Part shown: positions 9,850 through 20,291 of the stretch, piece by piece
How positions within the stretch are numbered: position 1 is the stretch's first letter
How the letters are laid out: the number at the start of each line of letters is the position of its first letter
NCBI GenBank assembly: GCA_036936605.1
Contig: JAUPFV010000002.1
Location: 216,559,046-216,623,045, forward strand
DNA: 64,000 nt
Direction of reading: 5' to 3'
Origin: Limnanthes douglasii subsp. nivea
Lineage: Eukaryota > Streptophyta > Magnoliopsida > Brassicales > Limnanthaceae
Position numbers and translations under genes: made by a program
Notes under the pieces: generated by a model
The model's database searches: none
Told to the model about the DNA's origin: nothing
What the model saw: only the letters and a program-made list of their open reading frames with translations

Positions 9850-10740
9850 AGAAATAAAAAATTGTAGCCTTGAAGTAACTAACGTAGCCGCTTTTGTTTA
9901 GACACGTAATAATTGTAATATATTTAAGTTTTTTTATACTTAAAATTTGTACGTTTTGAAGTTTATGTTGATGTTAATTTAAAAATATTAACATTGATTT
10001 CTTAATTGGTTCACATTAATTTAAGACATTACATAATTAGAAATACAAATACAAACAACGAAAATAGACAGATAGTAGACAGAGTTGACATAGTAGACAC
10101 ATTTGGCATAATAGACATAGTAGACATAGTAGACATAGTAGACATAGTAGACATAGTAGACGCTTGAGGTGCGTTCATGGTGACAGATAGTTCCATCCAT
10201 GCTCGAAGCGTTTCTTGAAAGGATATTATTTGCCACTACCGTCAGGGGTTGGGTTAGTTCTAACACCGGTGGCTATCGCGTCAGCTTTCTCTTGCAGTTC
10301 CTGAATCATATGTTCCACCATATATTTCGTAATAGTAGTTTGAAACGTCATACTGAATACATCACGGGCTTTGCATTAGACTTCGTAAGGTGGTGAATAC
10401 ATCCGTATAGTTGGCACAATGTTCGAATATGCTAACCTTTCAGCCGCTTCTTCGCGTCCGCGTGGTCGGGGCATCACACAACTCGGACAAGATGCCTCCA
10501 TACCGTTAATGAAGTACATTCTGCATAAAACAGCATCGACGAAGCCATGAGTCTTTTGTGAGTTCGTTCCTTTCAAAATCTAAAAAGATTTTAAGAGGTT
10601 TGTATCTGAATGCACATTCCAATTTGAATCACCTATTCATATTTTTTCAATGTATAATGCCTGACCGTGGTTCTACTACTTATAGATGGGTATTCAACGG
10701 TAATTCCCTAAAACGTTTGCGGGAATCAGATAACGTTTGG
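9850..10740 (-). other. Internal part of the MULE, unrecognised minus-strand ORF remnants
   Basis: Between the OTU remnant and the right hairpin array there are minus-strand open stretches (10376-10576, and a shorter one near 10200-10370) of unrecognised sequence. One has a CPSCVMPRPRGREEAAERL segment; another reads EHMIQELQEKADAIATG. They could be the second gene of the element or captured sequence. I cannot assign a function. Confidence 0.25.
10100..10162. repeat. 9-bp minisatellite (ACATAGTAG)n
   Basis: About five to six tandem copies of ACATAGTAG, preceded by diverged copies. On the minus strand it reads as a YYV repeat within an otherwise unsupported ORF, which I treat as an artefact. 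Confidence 0.85.
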
Positions 10741-11320
10741 CGGGTTAACCAATTTTAGCGGGAATTTTAGAAACATTTTTTCAACAACCTTCACCCGATA
10801 TGGTGGATATTTTCAATCACCGGCCTAATAATTGTCAACCAGCGGGTGAAAATTCCCCACTGGTTCCATATTTTTCAATCGGCGGGGTAGAAATTCGCCA
10901 TAAGTTCTATATTTTTCAACCGGCGGGGCAGGTAGAAAATGAAATAACTAAACATAGTTTTTTTCATTTAGTTCCCAACTGATTGAGAAGTTTTCAATCA
11001 ACGAGGCTCTACTTGCCGAATCACGATTCCCGCTCCAGCGGGCTTACAACACATTCCCATTAGTTAGAACTTGGAATTTGGTCTACCCCCTGCCAGGTTT
11101 TAAATTGTCAACCGGCGTAGGCGAAACTTCTCCGCCGGTGGGAAATATTTTAACCAGTGGGGATGGAGACCATATTCTAAATTCTATTGTAACTCTTGTG
11201 ATGAATTATCACCCGGCGGGGCCATAATTTTCATCTGGCGGGACTAAACATCCCCACTGGATGATAATTTTCAAACCACCGGATCACGTATTTTAACCTA
11301 GCGGGGAGCGGCAGTGTTTC
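10740..11320. repeat. Array of GC-rich hairpins (array 3)
   Basis: Repeated units with TTTTCAACCGGCGGGG and CCGCCGGTGGGAAAAT half-sites alternate over ~580 bp. It mirrors array 2 on the other side of the MULE pseudogene. The part to 11640 is A/C-rich with three copies of the 10-mer CATAGAGCAA near 11420-11450 and no gene. Confidence 0.65.
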
Positions 11321-11639
11321 ATTCATATAGTATTTAGCAAGCTAACTTTAACCCTCTCTAAGGAATTCACTAAACCAAAAAGTCTAACATACATCACATA
11401 CACACCAATTAATCTAACATAGAGCAACATAGAGCAACATAGAGCAACATACAAACAAAAACAAACATCCAATACAACATATAAGAACCGATTAAACTAA
11501 AATCAAATACAACATATAAAACTTCATTGTTGTGTTGTAAAACATTCAAAATACCTAACAAATTGTTCGAGAAAGTAAGAAACTAAAACAACCAACACAG
11601 TATCAACCAACCAAGCATGATAAGGAGCTACGAACTTGT

Positions 11640-12560
11640 GATTTGGAAAATCTTTCTTGCAAAAAACATGAGCTCTTCCAGACTTTCGTCGAGAGAGCGA
11701 ACACGATTTATCGCGTTAATTGCATTCACCGCAGATTATTCGTCAATGATTTGAGGCATGATGTGAAACCAACCATACTTTGTAACATAAGGTGCGTACC
11801 GAGGGGTGAATATCATATGACTTGTTGCTAACGGCTGTGAGTACCTATAGATCACGAACAAGTGCTCTCAGAAACATCTAATACAACCCAGATTCGAAAA
11901 TAATTTTGTCTGGCTTTGTTCTTGGATGAAACCCAGACACTTAGAGGGGTGCCAATAGCTTTAACAACCTCCATTATAGTGGCCTCACGGTACATAAAAT
12001 GAGGGGGTCAATGTAGATAGGGGTTGCTGGGTTTTCAATATTGGGGTTGAAACTTGGTGACCACTCCAACAATCTCATTACCTTGTCTCCAATTTGCCAG
12101 ACGTCCTTTTCCACAATTTTAGAAGGTCTTCCTTTAGAGAGATCTCAATAAAGATGTGTCGAAAGTCCCAACTTGAGACGTTATATTCACCGTGAAACTT
12201 AATTTTTTTCAAGAAATCCATGATAGAAACATAATTAGGCTTCCCATTAGCAAACTTACCAACAAGGGTATACTTTGCCTTTTGTTTTAGAACATCCAAT
12301 TCCTCAGCAGCAAATTGTATCTTGACATTACCATTCTCAAAAGATTTGATTACATTCTTGTGAATCACATTCCCTGCATTGTGTTTAAATAAGTCAACAT
12401 AGGAGGTTTTTGTTACTGACGTTTGAACTTTGCTTGTGACAAGTTCGAAAATCAGATTAATCCTAATATTAGACTGATCAGAAACCGAGATTAGCGCCGG
12501 AAATATCTCCTGATTATCAGCAGCACGCTGATGAATAGAAGAACACTCTGCATCCTCCAT
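11640..12560 (-). pseudogene. LINE ORF1 fragment (DUF4283)
   Basis: The minus-strand frame 12078-12560 starts with an ATG and reads into a DUF4283 domain, the RNA-binding ORF1 domain of plant L1-type LINEs. Diagnostic words are LVGKFANGKPNYVSIMDFL and SSWDFRHIFIEISLKEDLL, about residues 98-150. After the stop near 12078, further homologous pieces follow in the same direction: MRLLEWSPSFNPN, then GTPLSVWVSSK, then a degraded zinc-knuckle-like LCYKVWLVSHHAS near 11770. ORF2 is absent, so this is a 5' piece of an element. It resembles the ORF1 at 20292 (same LVGKF/IVGKF and WDxRH wording) more than that at 15077. Confidence 0.7.
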
Positions 12561-12954
12561 TAAGAACCAAAAAAATCAAGAAAAGAAAGATTTGAATTTA
12601 GGCTCCAAATCTTGGAGCATTCTTGAACTGGTGTAACAAACTTTTTCTTCCAAAATCTTATTTGAAATTAGACCCTAAACAACCAAACATATATCATGCT
12701 CAAACTTCTACTACCACTCAATTAGTCACTCTTTATTTTAGACGATCTTAAAATATTACTAGTTGTTACCTGAACTTATTAATATAATCAATAAAAAATT
12801 TATAGTTTTTTTCTTAATTAGGTCCTATTTTAAACAATGTTAAAGGAGTTTGAATTAAAAAGGTACCTGATGATTAAAGGTCAAAACGGGTAGTCACATT
12901 AAACAGAGAAAGCGAAACAAGAAAACACAGAAGAAGCTTCCTTCAATTTTTTCC

Positions 12955-13040
12955 GATTATTATATAAAACGTTCTAAAACCGTTTAAAAACCATCCGCTC
13001 CGCTAATCTTCTCTTTCGATCAAGGTAGTTTATTCCGTAA
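12955..13040 (+). promoter_or_regulatory. Possible orphan promoter and first-exon donor
   Basis: TATATAA near 12962 is followed by a CCGCTCCGCTAATCTTCTC leader and AAG|GTAGTT, a good plant splice-donor context, near 13024. No downstream coding exon was found before the dispersed repeat and MITE-like element that follow. It could be the 5' end of a host gene cut off by insertions, or a chance match. Confidence 0.25.
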
Positions 13041-13114
13041 ACAATTTGTTTCTTACTCGATTTATGCCAAAAGAAAAATAGTAATAGAAAGATCTTGTAC
13101 TTTAAGCTTTAGGT

Positions 13115-13250
13115 TTATGTTGTGTTTGGCCCAGGAAACTTTTATGGTTATAAGTTTTATTTTTTATTAAAAAAATAAATTTGATTTGAAAATTTATTCT
13201 GCCAGCCAATATATCCGTATTAACTCCCATGAACATATAAATTTTAAATT
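13115..13250. repeat. Dispersed repeat, copy 1 (truncated)
   Basis: About 135 bp match 27305-27440 closely, including a GGTTTATG..GYGTTTGG start, AAATAAATTTGATTTG, AAATTTATT.TGCC and the CATATCC block. Copy 1 stops where the Mutator-type element begins at 13256. Confidence 0.65.
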
Positions 13251-13255
13251 AAAAG

Positions 13256-14215
13256 GGGTGAAACTATTTCCTCCATTAGATTTATTATTTCCTCCATTTT
13301 AAATTTCTAAAAAAACAATTAACATTTGTTTTTACATTTTTTTCCTTAATTTACTTTCTAATTTATATTTTGATGCCACTATGTACTATCCAACCCCTAT
13401 TCTAACAAACACATAATTAAGTCAAATTACAGCAAACATATATCCTTTAACTTCTAAAATTAAACTTTAAATACCAAAAAAACTTAAATAGCTTAAAAAT
13501 TAATAAAAGGAAAAAACCTAAACCAAGATTTAACACCCAAAAACACCATACAATCAACCGATAAGATAATTCAATATCGTAAAAATGGCAACGAACAAAA
13601 ATCACAGAGTCATGAATAAAAAACAAGTTAAAGATTTTTTTGGTAAATAAATCAAAAACAGATGTCCAAAAACAGATGTCCAGAGTTTTATAAAAGTAAT
13701 TAGCTACTAAAAAAATCAAAAATCTGTTCTTAGAACTCAATATGCGGGAAAACAAATTCATAGCAAAAGAGTTTCGGGACCTGTGATTTTTTTTCTTCTG
13801 CATATCGAGTTTGTAGAACTCGCTATACAGAGTAAACCGACTTCCTGGAACTCTTACCAACCGATAGATTAAAAAAGATTTAGGAGATATTTTTACCTTT
13901 GATAGATTGCTTCGATCGAAAGTGGTGGTTAAATTTTTTTTTCTTGGTTAGAAGAGCTAATGGTTGTATATTTATATTAATAGGATTCGTGTTTATGGGT
14001 GGAAGTAAATATTATGGGTATAAGGTTGTTGGAAAAAAATTTAAGGTAGATATGGTGTTTGGATGGTTGTTGGAGAAGAAGGTGAATATGAGTGTTTGGA
14101 GTAAAATTAAAATAAGGGTAAATTAATAATTTCCTTTATGGAAGAAATAACAAAGTGGAGTCTTTTTTGAAATACGGAGGAAATAAAAAATCTTATGGAG
14201 GAAATAGCTTCACCC
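13256..14215. mobile_element. Non-autonomous Mutator-type element, copy 1
   Basis: It is bounded by imperfect terminal inverted repeats. The left end starts GGGTGAAACTATTTCCTCC; the right end is the complement of GGGTGAAGCTATTTCCTCC. A second repeat of the TTATTTCCTCC word lies inside each end. It is about 960 bp long. The interior shares order and wording with the copy at 43056-43924, for example TTTGATGCCACTAT and TTCTAAAATTAAA. ORFs inside it (13447-13860, 13899-14126) are AT-biased and unrecognised. The 9 bp on each side do not match, so the duplication has decayed here. Confidence 0.7.
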
Positions 14216-14392
14216 TAAGTTTTATTCAGGAAGGTTTAGTAGTGATTAAGATTTAAAGACCAAGAATTTATTCACGAAGATTTAAATTAAGTTTTATTCC
14301 GGCCTCTCTCTACCGCCGACATCGAGTCGATCGCCTCCAGCTTCAGTCTGGTCTTCGCAAGGCGAAGCCTTTGAGACAACGAACGGTTTTCT

Positions 14393-14790
14393 CGCCTCTT
14401 CTCCGATCAGCCACCGTATTTCGTCTCTGACCTTCCCTCCTCTCCAATCGGCCGGCATCCCTTCCTCTGGCGGCAACCCTAGCTCAGGCGATAACCACTC
14501 CAGTGACTCGTCCCTCCCGCCTCTTCTGGAATTTCGATCGAACGCTCTGTGTAACCGTAACCGTAATCCCGCCTCTTCTCCGACCAGCCACCGCAATCTC
14601 AATCTGACCTTCCCTCCTCTCCAATCGGCCGGCAACCCTAGCTCTGGCGGCAACCCTAGCTCTGGCGGCAACCCTAGCTATGGCGGCAACCCTAGCTCTG
14701 GCGGCAACCCTAGCTCAGGCGAAATCCACTCCAGTGACTCGTCTCTCCCGCCTCCTCTGGTATTTCGATCGATCGATCTGTGTAACCCTA
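14393..14790 (+). repeat. Tandem monomers and 18-bp repeats in LINE 1 5' region
   Basis: Two tandem monomers start at 14393 and 14570 with GCCTCTTCTCCGA(T/C)CAGCCACCG and end around GATCTGTGTAACC. The second contains five copies of an 18-bp unit (GGCAACCCTAGCTCTGGC, 14631-14720); the first has one or two. One frame stays open through both monomers, and there the 18-mer encodes a GGNPSS hexapeptide repeat. The array could be promoter monomers of a 5' UTR, a repeat-bearing ORF1 N-terminus, or both. Confidence 0.8.
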
Positions 14791-14898
14791 ATGCCTTTCC
14801 AATCAACTCACTTTCTGTCTCGGGTCAAGCGAATCTGGTGGGCCAAAGGGTCCAGTCCAATTCGCCAAGTCCCTTGACTTTAAGCAGCAAAGGTATTA

Positions 14899-16198
14899 TG
14901 GGCCAGCAGATCCCTTCGCTGGATTTGGGCCAGCAGCCTTCCATTATGGGCCGGTCCAGCGAGATGGATAAAGCTGGTGAATTGGGCCAGCAGAATGTCT
15001 TGAATCAATTGATTCAAAAGCCGGATTTATTGGGCCGAAAAGCGATTTTATTGGTCAAACCGAAATCATCTCTCATTTGGGGCCTTTGAAAAATAAAGGC
15101 AAAGGGATTCTTGGAGCGGGTTCTACCTACAAACCGTATTCCCTTATTCGGAATTTTGGTAATGCTGGCAAGGGTCCAAAAGGAAGGAAATTCCTCAACA
15201 AAATGGCCCAAATCCACAAATCTCCTTCAAAGATCTCAAACCTTCCGTCTTCGAATTCTAACTCTTTTAGCTCGAAACCTTTTATAAATGCTTTCTCCAT
15301 CCCTTCTTATGCAAGCATTGTAGCGGGTCATGTCGACAATTGCTCCCCTTTGGTTATTGGGCTTGATCATATGGATCACGATGGAGTGGATTTTATTTTG
15401 AGTGAGACGGCTATGGGGCCTCCGGATTTATGGAAGGCTTGTTTATCGGGGTATTTTCTCACTCAACCCCAAAACTTCACTCTCCTCAAAGCAAATGTGG
15501 AATAATTATGGAGGAAATTTGGCCTTAAGGATTTCAAGCCCCTTCCTGAAGGGTATTACCTTTTTAAATTTGATTCTGAAGATCTGGCAAAAAAGGTATT
15601 GGATCGTGCCCCGTGGCATTTTGGTGGGAACTTGATCATTTTAAAAAATTGGGCCCCTCTTTCCACTCTCACCAAAGACCCGCTCAAGGAAATTCCTATT
15701 TGGGTCAAAGTCTTTAACTTACCTTTGGAGCTCTGGACGGCGGAAGGTTTTAGTAAAATTGGATTGGTATTGGGAACTCCGTTGTATGTGGACAACCAAA
15801 CAGAACGAATGGAAAAGCTCCGATTTGCCCGTATTTGCATCCTGATCTCTGCGGGATCTGAAATTCGCTCTTCACTTTCCTTCAAAATTAGTGGAAAGCT
15901 CATCACGGTGAACTTCGAATTCCAAGGGCTTCCCATTCAGTGTGTGAACTGTGTAGTTTTTGGACATTCTTCGCGCTTTTGTACCAAAAGAGTGCCATTG
16001 TTAGCTTCCACTTCTGAGGAGTCAGATCCTTCTGAGATTGAGCCATCACGGACTAGCGGGAAGAAGCTGGATACACTTGAGGAAGGCACGGAGCTGGAAA
16101 GTGGAGAGGAGGTCGATTCGCCTCCGAAAAGGCATCGTTCTTCTGAGGAGCCGGCCAAGGGTATCATGGAGCTGTCATCCGACAGAAACATCGACTAG
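14899..16198 (+). pseudogene. LINE 1 ORF1, DUF4283 RNA-binding protein with zinc knuckle
   Basis: This is the nucleic-acid-binding protein of a plant L1 LINE, expected to coat the element RNA. The first in-frame ATG of the upstream frame is at 14899 (MGQQIPSLDLGQQ), though the frame is open further 5'. A frameshift near 14980-15000 moves the reading to the frame that continues to 16198. A single TAA at 15503-15505 interrupts that frame within the DUF4283 domain. Later words are APWHFGGNLIILKNW, then IPIWVKVFNLPLELW, then a CVNCVVFGHSSRFC knuckle (Cys-x2-Cys-x4-His-x4-Cys) at about 15946-15987. The C-terminus is acidic and Ser-rich. ORF2 starts 22 bp after its stop. Confidence 0.75.
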
Positions 16199-16220
16199 AT
16201 CACTGTAAGTTTTCTGATTA

Positions 16221-19200
16221 ATGAATATTGCTTCTTGGAATGTTAGGGGATTAAACGACCATGTAAGACAAAAAGATGTTACTGATTTTATAATTAAAAG
16301 CAGTATCTCTCTTTTAATTCTAGTAGAAACTAAAGTACAATTGCATAAAGTTGATGCTATAGTTAGAAATATAGCCCCTTATTGGCGTATCCTAACTAAT
16401 CATGACTCCCATCACCTAGGAAGAATTTGGATTATTTGGAACCCTAGTGTCATTTCCATATTTAGAGAAGCTCAATCCTCGCAGTATATTCATTGCTTAG
16501 CAAAATGTCATAACTTTAATGCCTCATTTAGATTTACTGCTATTTATGCTTTTAATGAAGCTGTTGATAGAATTCCCCTGTGGAGAGATTTGTCTTCCAT
16601 CTCCATGGATAATAATTGTAGGCACTGGGTTCTGCTTGGGGACTTTAACGCCATTCGGCATCCGAATGAGCGTTTGGGCACCTCCGATAATTGGTCGCCT
16701 GCTATAGACGATTTTAATAATTGTTGCTTCAACTGTGAGCTCAGTGATCTCCGATCTACTAGATTTCACTTCACCTGGATTAACAAGAGACCTGACAACC
16801 CGATCCTATCCAAGATTGACAGGGTCCTTGTTAACCCTGATTGGGACGATTTTTTCCTTATGTCTTTTGCGTACTATGGTTTTATCCGCTCTTCTGACCA
16901 TACAACTGTCCTGCTTAACCTTGGGTTTCCTCGACCAAAGCGCAAAAAACATTTCAAATTTTTCAACATGTGGCAATCTCACCCGCATTTCAAAGATATC
17001 ATGGAATCCAGCTGGAACTTCCCAGTTGCTTCCAAGGGAATGAATCTAGTCTCTGAAAAGCTGAAACGTCTTCAGCCTGAGCTTGCTGGTCTTAATCGTA
17101 AAGAGTTTAGCGACATTGGTTCTAGAGTAATTAATGCTCAAAATAGGCTTTTCCAAGCTCAGTCCGACCTTGCCTGTGATCCTCTCAATTCCTCCTTGGT
17201 TTTGGAAGAATGTGAAGTGTCTGCTTCATATATCTTCCTTAGCAGAGCTGAGGAATCTTTCCTTAAACAAAAATCTAGAGAGAATTGGATCAAGCTAGGA
17301 GACAAAAATTCAAAATTCTTCCATAATAGCATTAAGTCCCGTCTCTTTAAAAATAAGATCATTTCTATCTTTAATGAGTTTGGAGCAACTGTCTCCTCTC
17401 CTGCCAGTGTTTCCAAAGTCTTTGTGAAATTCTTTGAAAACTCCCTTGGGACCAGGCATTCTGATGAATACCCTGGCCTTGAAACTGTAACTTCTCTTCT
17501 CTCTTATAAGGTTACCAATATTGATAGGGATTCTATGACTCGTGAGATAACTCGTGAGGAAATAAAATCGGCCTTATTCAGTATTGACAGTAACAAAGCT
17601 TCGGGTCCGGATGGTTTCAACTCTTGCTTCTTCAAATCCAATTAGAGCATTGTTGGAAATGACATCTGTAATGGTGTCCTCGAATTCTTTCACTCTAATT
17701 CCTTGGCCGACTCTTGGAATTCTACCTCTATTGCTCTCATCTCCAAAAAAGAATCTCCTTCTAACCCTTCCGATTTTCGCCCAATCGCGCTCTGTAATGT
17801 TAGTTATAAGATCATCTCCAAGATCTTAGCTAATCGGATTAAGGATTCTTTTCCTTATCTGATTGACGGTTCCCAATCGGCTTTCGTCAAGGGAAGGAAT
17901 ATCTCTGATAACATCCTTCTTTCTCAGGAGCTTCTAAAGGGATATCACTCAAATGGAAGGGATAAAAAAGTCGCGCTTAAAATTGACTTAATGAAAGCCT
18001 TTGACAATGTGAGATGGCATCTGATCCTTGACATTCTTGTAGCCATGCAATTCCCTATAAAGATGATCACTTGGATCGTCGTTTGTATTTCTTCTCCTTC
18101 TTATTCCATTAATATTAATGGAGATCCTCATGGAAATTTCAAAGGACGAAAGGGCCTCAGGCAAGGAGACCCGCTCTCCCCTTTCCTATTTGTCCTTGTC
18201 ATGCAAGTCCTCTTCAGCATTCTTAAGAAGAAAAGTACAGATAGGAACTTTAGATTTCACTGGAAATGTCAAAAGCTTAAAATCATCAGTCTTTGTTTCG
18301 CTGACGATCTCTTGATTTTCTGTCATGGTGACGTGAAATCCCTTCAACTCATCAAAGAGGCCCTAGACGAGTTTTATACACTATCTGGTTTGAAAGTCAA
18401 CCTCTCTAAAAGTCATATTTTCTTTTCTGGAATTGATGAGACTTTTCGTCTTGATCTCAGGCACATCCTGAATTACCCTGAAGGATCCCTCCCCGTTAAA
18501 TACTTGGGAGTCCCCCTGCTCACTAGCCGTCTCCTTCACTCTGATTACCGCCCCCTCATCCACAATCTTACATCTAGAATTGACTCGTGGACCACCAAGC
18601 ACCTTTCTTATGCTGGTCGGCTGCAGCTCATAAAGTCAGTTCTTTTTGCGGGACAGGTCTACTGGTCCTCAATATTTATTCTCCCCTCACGGATCTTAAA
18701 AGAATTGACCCAGTACCTCCGTTGTTTTCTCTGGTCAGGCCCGGCCTTGAAAATCCATGGTGCCAAAGTTGCTTGGAACACAGTAACTTTGCCCACAGTG
18801 GAGGGCGGCCTTGGGATTCTAGACCTCAAAATATGGAATCAGGCGACTGTCCTAAAACATCTTTGGTCGATAGTTAGTAATAATTCCCAATCTCTTTGGT
18901 GCGATTGGGTTTAGTCCGAAAAAATTAAAAATAAATTTTTTTGGAACCTTCAGTTGGGGTCTTCTCCTTCTTGGATCTGGAGGAAAATTCTTCGCCTCCG
19001 TCCCCTGGCTTGTAATTTGTGCAGGATTGCAATTGGAAATGGTGAGAGTACCTCATTCTGGTACGATACCTGGCTTATACCTCAATCGCTTGCCTCACAT
19101 TACGGAGAACGGATCATCAAGGATTCAAGACTAGGGAAAAACCTCAAAGTTTCGGATATAATCATCAATGGAAGATGTAGCTGGCCTACTAATTTCAGAA

Positions 19201-19838
19201 CAGCAAATTCCCGCAGTCGAGACTGTCTTTTGGAAATCCAAAACCTCATTTGCTCCCTCCCTTCCCCCAACTTATCCTCTATGGATGTCCCTTTCTGGAA
19301 CGCGAAAGAAGGATGCTCTTCCTTTTCCATCAACGACACGTATCACACCATTCGCGAGACCCACCCCAAAATGGGGTGGGCAGGGTTAGTTTGGAATAAA
19401 TCCAATATTCCTCGACATTCTTTCATTCTCTGGCTGGCTATTTCTGGCAAGCTCGTCACTAAAGACAAGCTTCTCAGCTGGGATATTAACATCCCTGCTC
19501 ACTGTACTCTTTGCAACTCTGTTCTTGAAACTACCCCTCATCTCCTCTATGATTGTAGTTTCACGCAGAGTATTTGGGCAAACGCTAGCAATAGACTCGG
19601 TTTCCCCTTCATTGTATCGTGTTGGCAATCTTGGGTTACTGAAGCGTCAAATTGGTCTCAATCTCGAAACCACACAATTTGGAAGTCTTGCTTCGACGCG
19701 GTAGTATACCACGTCTGGAATGAGAGGAACCAAAGATCCTTTGGTTCCCCTCCGGCCATTGCCTCTATGGTTTCTCACCGAATTTTCTCAGATCTTCGGT
19801 TTAGATTCCAAGGCACCAAGATTGGCTGGCCTTACTAA
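16221..19838 (+). pseudogene. LINE 1 ORF2: endonuclease and reverse transcriptase
   Basis: One reading frame runs 1,205 codons with only two interruptions, TAG at 17643-17645 and TAG at 18912-18914. The N-terminal endonuclease/exonuclease-phosphatase domain has WNVRGLN, VETKV, LLGDFNAI and SSDHTT. The reverse transcriptase has DFRPIALCNVSYKIISK, KIDLMKAFDNV, GLRQGDPLSP and the catalytic FADD. The C-terminus has a zf-RVT module, with WLAISGKLVTKDKLL and HCTLCNSVLETTPHLLYDC at about 19430-19560. No RNase H is present, unlike LINE 2. The protein nicks target DNA and primes reverse transcription there. At both nonsense codons the family context suggests Trp, so each looks like TGG to TAG. Otherwise it is complete. 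Confidence 0.85.
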
Positions 19839-20291
19839 TGTTATTATTAATTACTATCTTTTGTTTTTGCAGCAATCTTTTGTAGCACTCATATCGTGAC
19901 CTGGCACTTCTATGCTGGATGGAGCAAGTGAGGATGCGAGTGCGGATGTCTGCCAATCTGAATCACCCAATAGTTTATCCATCATGAAAGTTCTACCTAT
20001 TCGAAATCGTATTGATTGTTCTTTATGTTATTTCATATTGTACCACAAAGACACCCTTTTTAGTAATTTGATGATGTATTTCGAGGGGAATGCCCCAGTT
20101 GATTGTATGAACCTTATTTTAATTAATTTAAAGCTTTTAAACACACACAAAATCCATAAAAGGAGGCTTCTTCTTCACGAACTCCAATTTTTTCCTCTTT
20201 CTTTTTCCTTTCCGTGTCTTCAATGGTGGAACTTAATTTCTCCTTCTATTCGATTACTTCTTAATTCTCTATTATTGTTGACATCTCTTTC
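19839..20291 (+). other. LINE 1 3' region and LINE 2 5' leader
   Basis: The first part (to roughly 20135) ends in a T/A-rich TTTTAATTAATTTAAAG stretch, as expected of a LINE 3' UTR. The rest is pyrimidine-rich (TTTTTTCCTCTTTCTTTTTCC) and leads to the ORF1 ATG of LINE 2 at 20292. The junction cannot be fixed. An ORF at 19912-20385 crosses it and is not convincing. Confidence 0.4.

Larger units (their letters stand above)
14290..20135 (+). mobile_element. LINE 1 (L1-type retrotransposon), nearly intact
   Basis: A 5' region with tandem repeats is followed by ORF1 (DUF4283 and zinc knuckle), a 22-bp spacer, ORF2 (endonuclease, reverse transcriptase, zf-RVT) and a short 3' region. Both ends are approximate. 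The 3' end has no clear poly(A), and no target-site duplication was resolved because another LINE begins nearby. The GC content of the 5' ~500 bp is far higher than its surroundings. Only one frameshift and three nonsense codons were found in the coding part, so this is the youngest large element in the window. Confidence 0.85.

Noticed and set aside
10021..10266. Minus ORF with YVYYVYYVYY
   Set aside because: Created by a 9-bp minisatellite.
5420..11320. CRISPR-like array
   Set aside because: Repeats are irregular in spacing and sequence, are hairpins without unique spacers of fixed length, and the genome is eukaryotic.
11940..12060. GGGG-rich stretch taken at first as a third copy of the hairpin-array flank
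   Set aside because: On the minus strand it reads as LINE ORF1 (LLEWSPSFNPN, GTPLSVWVSSK), so the resemblance is accidental.
13447..13860. 137-codon minus ORF inside the Mutator-type element
   Set aside because: Phe/Leu/Lys-rich, not readable in the second copy at 43.1-43.9 kb, so probably not coding.
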